Below, piece by piece: positions 55,190-61,952 of a DNA stretch of 64,000 bases. The notes beneath the pieces are model-generated. The model saw only the letters and a list, made by a program, of their open reading frames with translations, was not told the origin of the DNA and did no database searches. Both the position numbers and the translations under genes were made by a program. Numbering within the stretch: position 1 is the first letter of the stretch; the number at the start of each line of letters is the position of its first letter. Source of the stretch: Lachnospiraceae bacterium UBA1755. GTDB lineage: Bacteria > Bacillota > Clostridia > Lachnospirales > Lachnospiraceae. Location of the stretch: the NCBI GenBank assembly GCA_002314805.1, contig DCHJ01000038.1, positions 35,843-99,842 of the forward strand, read 5' to 3'.

Positions 55190-55203
55190 AATCTTCCCTC
55201 CGT

Positions 55204-56187
55204 TTAAACTGTTTTTTTGAAAACCTTGTTTTTTGCTACCCGCTTATCAATTATCTGGGAAATCATAAGACTCGCAAGGAGTATTACACCCAGAACAATC
55301 TTCTGTGATGTCTGAGGGATGAACAGGATGTTCATTCCTGACTTAATGATGGCCATAATGATGATACTGAGTATGGATCCAAGTATACTTCCCGATCCGC
55401 CCAGGATACTCGTACCTCCCAGGAGGACAACTGTGATTACCTGCAGAGTAAGCGGATCTGCGGAGTCATATCTCAGGGATGAGAACCTGCCCAGATAGAC
55501 CATACCGGCGATCGCATAGCACAATCCGCCGATCACATACAATGTGACCTTGATATTGTCCACCTTAACTCCCGAATACCTTGCCGCCTGCTCATTAAGA
55601 CCAAGTGAAAAGATATATCTTCCGAAGCACGTCTTCTCAAGAAGGATATAGAATATGACAGCAAGTATCACGAAGACAAATGCCTGTGTCGGGATACCGA
55701 TAATAGTGCCCATTCCGAGGAAGGTGGCAAATTCATAGCTGCTCACGCTGGCTCCGACAGATACTATGCCCATTGTGACGCCCTCTGCGATACCCTTATA
55801 CAGATACATCGTAGCAAGTGTCATGATCAGCGGCGGAAGCTTGAACTTTGCGATCATAAGACCGTTGACCAATCCTCCGAGAGCTCCTATCAGGAGGGCA
55901 ACCAGTACAGCCACAAAGCTGTTGGTATATCTTGCCACGATAGCACTCAGGATAGCTGATACAATGAGCAGGGCGTTCATGGAGAAATCAATGCCGCCGC
56001 TTATGATGATTATCGTCGCCGGCAGTACCATGATCCCGATCTCTATGATCTGCTTTGCAGTTTCAGCAATATAGTTGCCGCTGAAGAAATTGGGCTTTGC
56101 AATACCGACACCGACAAACATGACCACTGCAATGATGAACAGTGCCATGTTATATGTAAACCTGAATGGCTTCCTTGTCTTACTCAT
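55204..56187 (-). CDS. Ribose-class ABC transporter permease 1
   Basis: 327 aa, BPD_transp_2 family with eight to ten hydrophobic segments and the signature ITVVLLGGTSILGGSGSILG. Differs clearly from the upstream permease, so a heterodimeric channel is likely. ATG directly follows the stop codon of the upstream permease gene (TAA-ATG), with GGAGGAT in front. Confidence 0.92.
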   Translation of the reverse strand: MSKTRKPFRFTYNMALFIIAVVMFVGVGIAKPNFFSGNYIAETAKQIIEIGIMVLPATIIIISGGIDFSMNALLIVSAILSAIVARYTNSFVAVLVALLIGALGGLVNGLMIAKFKLPPLIMTLATMYLYKGIAEGVTMGIVSVGASVSSYEFATFLGMGTIIGIPTQAFVFVILAVIFYILLEKTCFGRYIFSLGLNEQAARYSGVKVDNIKVTLYVIGGLCYAIAGMVYLGRFSSLRYDSADPLTLQVITVVLLGGTSILGGSGSILGSILSIIIMAIIKSGMNILFIPQTSQKIVLGVILLASLMISQIIDKRVAKNKVFKKTV

Positions 56188-57180
56188 TTATTCATCCTCC
56201 TCTACAAGTATTTTAGAAGAGTTTCTTTTCTCTGCTGCCTTCGTACGGATAACACTTGCTATGATAGCCGTAACGATGATGACACCCATGAAAAGATTGG
56301 TCCAGTAGGTATTGATCCCTATGAATACCAGAGCCGGACTTACGATAGCCAGGAACAGTGCTCCCAAAGCAGTGCCGTATACCTTGCCGGAGCCTCCTGA
56401 CGGATTGGTACCTCCGACGATTACTGCGGCAATGGCATTCATCTCAAGGTTGGTACCGATGGTACATGTCACTCTGTTGCCGTTGGTGGCAAGGATAAGT
56501 GAACTGAAGGCAAGAAGACCGCCGGATATGATGTATACGATCAGGAGCGTATTCTCCACATTGATACCTATATTCCTTGCTGCCTGTGCATTATTGCCGA
56601 TCGCATATACATTCTTCATGAATCGTGAATACCTGAAGAAGAATATAAAGATCACAAGAAGCACCAGCGAGATCAATACACATAACGGCAGTATGCCGAA
56701 CAGATTGGTCTCAAAGGTGAACCATGTCCATTCCTTTGGCAGGTTATAGATAGATCCGTCAACCACAAGGAGCAGCGCGCCGTAATAGATCTGGCTTGTA
56801 GCCAGCGTGACCACCATTGCGGGAAGTCCGAATCTGGTGATAACGAAGCCGTTGAAGCCGCAGAGCAGTGCTCCGACCACTATACCTATGGGAAGGAAAG
56901 CAGCAAAGTTAAGTCCTGCCTTGCAGAGTCCTGCGCATACTATCGCGATCACAGATACCACTGCACCGAAGGAAATATCTGTATTACCTGAAATGAAGAT
57001 CATATTCATGCCTATTGCAGCTATGAAGGTATAGCTGAATACTCTCATAACCTGCATGATGCTCTGAATACTGAAAAATCCGGGTGCTATAAACGCCAGA
57101 ATAATCATTACAGCAATGATCAAGAGGCCGACTACAGCTTCCGCTGACAAAGTTTTTCCTGTTTTAGTCAATTTGATCAC
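56188..57180 (-). CDS. Ribose-class ABC transporter permease 2
   Basis: 330 aa, same family as its downstream neighbour, with NAIAAVIVGGTNPSGGSGKVYG and FISGNTDISFGAVVSV. GTG start with AAGGGAGAG upstream. Forms the membrane channel with permease 1. Confidence 0.92.
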   Translation of the reverse strand: MIKLTKTGKTLSAEAVVGLLIIAVMIILAFIAPGFFSIQSIMQVMRVFSYTFIAAIGMNMIFISGNTDISFGAVVSVIAIVCAGLCKAGLNFAAFLPIGIVVGALLCGFNGFVITRFGLPAMVVTLATSQIYYGALLLVVDGSIYNLPKEWTWFTFETNLFGILPLCVLISLVLLVIFIFFFRYSRFMKNVYAIGNNAQAARNIGINVENTLLIVYIISGGLLAFSSLILATNGNRVTCTIGTNLEMNAIAAVIVGGTNPSGGSGKVYGTALGALFLAIVSPALVFIGINTYWTNLFMGVIIVTAIIASVIRTKAAEKRNSSKILVEEDE

Positions 57181-57189
57181 CTCTCTCCC

Positions 57190-58698
57190 TTATTGCTCCT
57201 GCTCCTGAACGTTCAGAGAAACGTTAAGGATCTTTTCCTGCGTAGCCTCAGCCCTGTCAAAGCATCTGACAACCTCTCCTGTCTTCATGACATATATCCT
57301 GTCACACATTCCCAAAAGCTCGGGAAGCTCTGAAGAGATCATCAGGATAGCCATGCCCTCGCTGACAAGCTCGCTGATAAGCTTATGTATCTCTGCCTTG
57401 GCATTGACGTCGACACCTCTGGTCGGCTCATCCAGGATGAGTATCCTGGGCTTTACAGCCACGCCCTTTGCTACTGATATCTTCTGCTGATTGCCGCCGG
57501 AAAGGTTTCCTGCAAGAAAATCCGTCCCGGGGGTCTTGATATCAAATCTGTCAATATACTCCGATGCAAGTACTTCTTCAGCATTGAAATCAATAAAACC
57601 GTTTCTTGAAAGCTTCTTTATCTGAGGAAGCGAGATATTGTCCTTTACGCTCATCCTTCTGATGATCCCGTACTTGCCCCTGTCTTCACTTACATATACG
57701 ATCCCATGCTCCATGGACTCAATATATGACCCGATGGTTATCTCTTTGCCCTCAAAAATGATCCTGCCCTTATCCGGCTTTGTGAAACCGCAGATGGCAT
57801 GGGCAAGCTCTGTCCTTCCGGCCCCTGCAAGTCCGCTCAGACCGACTATCTCACCTCTGCGGATATTAAGATCAACATTCCTGAACAGACCGGTCTGCCC
57901 GAAGCCCTGCAGTTCAAGCACTACTTCTCCGATATGCGGTTCAGCTTTGGGGTAGAACTGCGATATTTCACGGCCTACCATATCCGACACCAGCCTGCTC
58001 TTGTTCATATCGGATACATTATTGGTCGATATCCACTCACCGTCACGGATAACCGTCACCCTGTCACATATCTTGAAGATCTCTTCAAGACGGTGGCTGA
58101 TATAAACTATCGCAACTCCCTGACTGCTCAGTCTCCTGATGATGCCAAACAGCGCATCCACTTCCTTCTGAGTCAGCGATGCAGTAGGCTCATCCATGAT
58201 CAGGATCTTTGCCTTAAAGGTAAGCGCCTTGGCTATCTCAACCACCTGCTTCTGAGCCATTCCGATATCCTGGACAAGCCTGTGTACATCAATGTCGAAG
58301 GAAAGATCTGCCAGTATGTCCTTTATCTTCTTTTCCATCGCCGGATAATCAATTACCGTAAGCCCTGCCACCTTCTTCGTTATCTGATGGCATAAGAAGA
58401 TGTTGTCAAGGATAGTCATCTGTCCGAACAGATTAGTCTCCTGGTGCATGATCGCAATTCCCTTCTCAAATGCATCGTTGGGATTGTCGATATGCACCTC
58501 ATTTCCATCAATAAAGATTTTTCCCGAGTCTGCCTGGTATACACCCGATACGATCTTCATCAGAGTGGACTTTCCCGCACCGTTTTCACCGCAGATCGCA
58601 TGGACCTCACCGGGCCTTACATTGAAAGACATGTCAGTCAGAGCCTTTACTCCCGGGAACGATTTATTGATATTTTCAAGTCTTAAAATATCTTCCAT
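57190..58698 (-). CDS. Ribose-class ABC transporter ATP-binding protein
   Basis: 502 aa, tandem ABC domains: Walker A GENGAGKST with DEPTASLTQKE in the first, and degenerate GLAGAGRTE with LSGGNQQKISVAKG...LDEPTRGVDVNAK in the second. Standard RbsA/MglA layout. ATG 58698 has AGAGGGA upstream; the longer GTG version would contain that site. Energises import through permeases 1 and 2. Confidence 0.93.
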   Translation of the reverse strand: MEDILRLENINKSFPGVKALTDMSFNVRPGEVHAICGENGAGKSTLMKIVSGVYQADSGKIFIDGNEVHIDNPNDAFEKGIAIMHQETNLFGQMTILDNIFLCHQITKKVAGLTVIDYPAMEKKIKDILADLSFDIDVHRLVQDIGMAQKQVVEIAKALTFKAKILIMDEPTASLTQKEVDALFGIIRRLSSQGVAIVYISHRLEEIFKICDRVTVIRDGEWISTNNVSDMNKSRLVSDMVGREISQFYPKAEPHIGEVVLELQGFGQTGLFRNVDLNIRRGEIVGLSGLAGAGRTELAHAICGFTKPDKGRIIFEGKEITIGSYIESMEHGIVYVSEDRGKYGIIRRMSVKDNISLPQIKKLSRNGFIDFNAEEVLASEYIDRFDIKTPGTDFLAGNLSGGNQQKISVAKGVAVKPRILILDEPTRGVDVNAKAEIHKLISELVSEGMAILMISSELPELLGMCDRIYVMKTGEVVRCFDRAEATQEKILNVSLNVQEQEQ

Positions 58699-58713
58699 TT
58701 TCCCTCTCACCCC

Positions 58714-59757
58714 TTATCTTCGTGAGCATAAGAACCTCTTTGGATTCTCATATAAAATAGTTTCCATATCTTCCCTTCTCATACCCTCATTGAGCATCAT
58801 AGGAATGATATTGGTAAAAATATGGTCATAGCCCCAGCCGCCGTACTTATGAAGCAGGCACTTAAGGCACACATCCGTTGCAATGATGATCCTGTCAGCA
58901 TGGCCCTCGCCTATCAGCTTTATCATCATCCTTACCCTCTCCGGATCCGTTGCAAACGGCCCGCCTGAGAAGGCTGCATCTGCCTTGGGGAAATAATACT
59001 CCTTGCCGAAATCATCAAACTCCACATATACTCCAAGATCAAAAAGAGCGTTAAGATATGCGGGGTTGAATTCCACATCCATATGGCAGATGCATATCTG
59101 ATCAGGTCTCACTCCCTCCGAGATCAGGATCTCTGCTGCCTCTACGCTTGTACGGCTCCACGGATATGTATGCACATATATCGGAAGTCCCGTGGCAAGG
59201 TTGGCCCTTGCCGATGCACGCAGGGATCTGTCTTCAAGATCATCTATCACATCACTCACTCCGATCTCTCCGATCACTCCCGGCTTAATACCTGTCGCAG
59301 CATCCCCGTTGGTGATATCATCTATCATCCATGCTGCCAGCTCATCAACACTCATTGATCGGTACGGTTCTCCGATGGTGAGGCTGTAATACAGACCGCA
59401 CCCTGCCACGATATTGATACCTGTCCTCTCGCTGACTTCCTTCATCATAGCCATATCCCTGTCAATACCGAAGTTGGTAAGGTCAACAAGTGTACTGACA
59501 CCAGCCTTTTTAAGGCGTGAAACCTCGGCCACACAGGTCTCAACATCACTAACCTGCATATTGTCACGGACAAGGAAAGGATTCCTTCTGAGGACATCGA
59601 TGTTGTCAATACTCACCGGCTGATTAAAAAGCTCAGCCGCTTCCTGATCCTCGGGAGTCTGTGCTTCAAAGGTGGTATCTATCAGACAATGCTCGTGCGG
59701 AGCGATAACTCCAAGCTCACTTTCGTCTATAGGTCCTAAAACTGTCTCAATAGTCAT
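58714..59757 (-). CDS. Phosphotriesterase-family metal hydrolase (possible lactonase)
   Basis: 347 aa TIM-barrel amidohydrolase of the phosphotriesterase family. Metal ligands: PHEH (residues about 20-23), GVIGEIG (Glu in place of the carboxylated Lys, as in PHP-type members), VHTYP, CHMD and ATDVCLK. Known relatives hydrolyse lactones (sugar lactones, acyl-homoserine lactones) more often than phosphotriesters. In a sugar-import operon, opening of a sugar lactone is the best guess. GGGGTGA precedes the ATG. Confidence 0.88.
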   Translation of the reverse strand: MTIETVLGPIDESELGVIAPHEHCLIDTTFEAQTPEDQEAAELFNQPVSIDNIDVLRRNPFLVRDNMQVSDVETCVAEVSRLKKAGVSTLVDLTNFGIDRDMAMMKEVSERTGINIVAGCGLYYSLTIGEPYRSMSVDELAAWMIDDITNGDAATGIKPGVIGEIGVSDVIDDLEDRSLRASARANLATGLPIYVHTYPWSRTSVEAAEILISEGVRPDQICICHMDVEFNPAYLNALFDLGVYVEFDDFGKEYYFPKADAAFSGGPFATDPERVRMMIKLIGEGHADRIIIATDVCLKCLLHKYGGWGYDHIFTNIIPMMLNEGMRREDMETILYENPKRFLCSRR

Positions 59758-59772
59758 ACTGTCACCCCGCCA

Positions 59773-60138
59773 TTATTCCGGACATCCAAGCGTAACCATG
59801 TATGCCAGATTATCCTGGTTTACGTCCATACGCCCATACTGTACAACAACATCTACATCACTTGAGATGTGCATAGAATACTGCTGCTGGAGCTCAAGTC
59901 CGGCCGGTGCAAGCAGCTCCTCATGCGTATAAAACGTACTGATCCTCTCTGCCGGTGCTGTAAACCTGATTCCCTTGACAGGCGGCTTATCCTCAAAATA
60001 GATATCGATCAGACAATGAGCATCCTGCTCAGTCCTGTTAAGGATAAGAATACATTCATGTCCTCGGTAGTCGCTGGCATCGCCCTTGTTGAGCGGCGGT
60101 CTGTATCCGTCAACAATACTCCACTCTCTTTTTCCCAT
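59773..60138 (-). CDS. ASRT-domain protein (Anabaena sensory rhodopsin transducer family)
   Basis: 121 aa, a single beta-rich domain: SIVDGYRPP near the start, HECILILN, IDIYFEDKPP, RFTAPAERISTF and SDVDVVVQYGRMDVNQDN. This pattern matches ASRT, a cytoplasmic protein first known as a partner of a photoreceptor; most homologues occur without rhodopsin and the fold has been proposed to bind small molecules, probably carbohydrates. First gene of the operon, 45 nt downstream of operator 1, with GGAGGT upstream. No rhodopsin gene is nearby. Confidence 0.8.
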   Translation of the reverse strand: MGKREWSIVDGYRPPLNKGDASDYRGHECILILNRTEQDAHCLIDIYFEDKPPVKGIRFTAPAERISTFYTHEELLAPAGLELQQQYSMHISSDVDVVVQYGRMDVNQDNLAYMVTLGCPE

Positions 60139-60182
60139 TATTACCTCCTTACAAAACAGTCAGATAGACTGCGTAATAAAAG

Positions 60183-60201
60183 TAGAAAAACGTTTAACCA
60201 A
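60183..60201 (-). promoter_or_regulatory. Putative LacI operator 1 (proximal)
   Basis: TAGAAAAACGTTTAACCAA, core AAACGTTT at 60188-60195. It is the exact reverse complement of the 19-bp site at 60369-60387 and lies 45 nt before the first start codon. Confidence 0.75.
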
Positions 60202-60368
60202 TATGCCTGCCAAAAGATCCGCAATAGATCTGCAAAAGGATCTGCCGACAGCAGATAACGCAGCTTACTTCAGCACGCCTGAAGCGGCAGCTGTCCACAG
60301 TACCGAAACTTCTCATGAAACTTCTCGTGCGCACACAATACTCTGCCACAAACCCTTCGCACGGCAAC

Positions 60369-60387
60369 TTGGTTAAACGTTTTTCTA
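60369..60387 (-). promoter_or_regulatory. Putative LacI operator 2 (at the transcription start)
   Basis: TTGGTTAAACGTTTTTCTA, core AAACGTTT at 60375-60382. It sits directly downstream of the -10, where bound repressor would block initiation. Centre-to-centre distance to operator 1 is 187 bp, suited to looping. Confidence 0.78.
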
Positions 60388-60393
60388 ATTCGG

Positions 60394-60422
60394 ATTATAC
60401 TACCCGATAATATCCTGCGCAA
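60394..60422 (-). promoter_or_regulatory. Promoter of the ASRT-PTE-ABC operon
   Basis: TTGCGC (60417-60422), 17-bp spacer, TATAAT (60394-60399), minus strand. Start near 60387, giving a leader of about 250 nt (60139-60387) without a supported gene. Confidence 0.65.
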
Positions 60423-60463
60423 TGCACAAATATTCCAATAATCCATCTGCAAATTTGTGCATT
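60421..60463. promoter_or_regulatory. 11-bp inverted repeat just upstream of the operon promoter
   Basis: AATGCACAAAT (60421-60431) and ATTTGTGCATT (60453-60463), perfect arms, 21-bp spacer, touching the -35. Placed like an activator site. From 60464 to 60665 I see no gene or other structure. Confidence 0.5.
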
Positions 60464-60665
60464 ATATATAAAGAATCTTATATATGCAGTCCTTTTCCAT
60501 TGAATGATACTGCGCTAAGACTCGTGACTTCATTCCTGAGAAGATTTCCATTCCTCCTAATATCCTTATTTGTGCTGTTCCCTTCCTTCGGGCAGAGTAA
60601 AGCTTATTTTTGTCACTTATAATCACACTTACATCCACAGAAAGCTTTAATGGTCATGAGCAATA

Positions 60666-60694
60666 TTGACCTTTGCAGTAATAAATAGTAATAT
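60666..60694 (+). promoter_or_regulatory. Promoter of the AAA+ ATPase gene
   Basis: TTGACC (60666-60671), 17-bp spacer, TAATAT (60689-60694). Start near 60701, directly before the decamer repeats. Confidence 0.6.
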
Positions 60695-60705
60695 ATCTAC
60701 AAACA

Positions 60706-60773
60706 GTATTGAAAAGTATTAAAATGTATCGAAATGTATTAAAAAGTAACCATTATGGCAGCAGTACCAAAAA
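60706..60773 (+). repeat. 10-bp phased direct repeats in the ATPase leader
   Basis: Four contiguous decamers GTATTGAAAA, GTATTAAAAT, GTATCGAAAT, GTATTAAAAA (60706-60745) and a related GTACCAAAAA at 60764-60773. They lie between the predicted transcription start and the ribosome binding site. Confidence 0.65.
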
Positions 60774-60788
60774 GTAATTGGAGATTGT

Positions 60789-61850
60789 ATGAATAACACA
60801 AACCCATATTCAAAAATATTTGGCAAAATACCAACAGAAAACATATTGAGATCCTCAGTGATAGATAAGATATTTGGAGAGTTCAGCAGTGATAACCCTG
60901 AAAGCACAATATATATCCTTACAGGAATCAGGGGTTCCGGGAAAACGGTCACACTCACTGAGATAGTTGAAATAACCCAAAAATGTGACGAATGGATATG
61001 TATTGAGATAAACTCATCTGCAAATGATATGCTTAAAGCACTGGCTGCCCAGCTTTATATGCATAAGCCGATTTTCGACCTTCTCACCCGCTCAAAGATC
61101 AATTTTTCTGTCCTCGGACTAGGTGTGGAGATCAAGGGTGAACCGCCCATAACTGACTACGCTACTGCAGTCGAAAAGATGCTTAAAAGCGCTAAAGAAC
61201 TTGGCATGAAGGTGCTGGTCACCATCGATGAACTGACAGCCACCGATGCGTCAAAAGAATTCATGAAACAGTTCCAGATATATCTGCGTCACGACCTCCC
61301 TATCTACTTAGTCGCGACAGGATTAAACAGGGACTTTGAAAAGATGCGCAACGCTGACGGGATGACATTCCTGTATCGCGCTCCAAAGATAAACCTCGCA
61401 CCATTGGACAAGATCGCCATTGCCGACAGTTACGAAAAGCACCTTAAGGTCTCAAGGAATACCGCCCTGTCCATGGCAAAGTTTACGCAGGGGTATTCGT
61501 TTGGATTCCAGACATTGGGATATATATGTTCAGAATCAAAGCTTGCGTTCAATGACCCGATCGTCCTTAAGCAGTTCGATCATGAGATGTATGAAAAAGT
61601 ATATTCAAAAGTGTGGAGTGAAACATCAAAACTGGAAAAAGAATATATGAACGGGATTGCGAATGCAGATAGCTCAAAGATCGAGGATATACGGACATTA
61701 CTAGGCATCGATAACAATCACTTTAGTCCGGTCCGCAGGAAACTATTGGAGCAGGGCTTGGTACAAACCCCAAGCAATGGGTATCTTGTATTTGCACTGC
61801 CAAGGTTTAGGGAGTTCGTAAAGGAAATGTATATATTGGATGACAGATAA
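60789..61850 (+). CDS. Stand-alone AAA+/STAND-type ATPase
   Basis: 353 aa. Walker A TGIRGSGKT (near residue 46), Walker B VLVTIDEL (near 143), a sensor-like LVATGLNRDF, then a helical region and a C-terminal winged-helix-like part (FSPVRRKLLEQGLVQTPSNG). The order resembles archaeal-type/Orc-Cdc6-like ATPases found alone in Firmicutes genomes, whose roles are unknown. GGAG precedes the ATG. It has its own promoter, phased repeats in the leader and a terminator, so it is an isolated unit, possibly self-regulated. Confidence 0.8.
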   Translation: MNNTNPYSKIFGKIPTENILRSSVIDKIFGEFSSDNPESTIYILTGIRGSGKTVTLTEIVEITQKCDEWICIEINSSANDMLKALAAQLYMHKPIFDLLTRSKINFSVLGLGVEIKGEPPITDYATAVEKMLKSAKELGMKVLVTIDELTATDASKEFMKQFQIYLRHDLPIYLVATGLNRDFEKMRNADGMTFLYRAPKINLAPLDKIAIADSYEKHLKVSRNTALSMAKFTQGYSFGFQTLGYICSESKLAFNDPIVLKQFDHEMYEKVYSKVWSETSKLEKEYMNGIANADSSKIEDIRTLLGIDNNHFSPVRRKLLEQGLVQTPSNGYLVFALPRFREFVKEMYILDDR

Positions 61851-61859
61851 AATGCACAT

Positions 61860-61920
61860 ATGGCAGAAACGGAACCCCCTTGCACCGCTGGCGCGGGAAA
61901 GGGGGTTCCGTTTCTGCCAT
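61860..61920. terminator. Large bidirectional terminator between the ATPase gene and alaS
   Basis: Perfect 22-bp inverted repeat (arms 61860-61881 and 61899-61920) with a GC-rich 17-nt loop. It lies between convergent genes, 9 nt after the ATPase stop and 32 nt from the alaS stop. Confidence 0.8.
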
Positions 61921-61952
61921 TTATGCTGTCTCTTTAAGGACATGCCCGATAC

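Noticed and set aside
60183..60387. The paired 19-bp inverted sequences as transposon ends
   Set aside because: Each has its own palindromic AAACGTTT core, one lies on the transcription start, there are no target duplications, and a LacI gene is in the operon.
60183..60387. CcpA cre sites in the sugar operon leader
   Set aside because: The sites do not fit the WTGNAANCGNWNNCA consensus outside the central CG.
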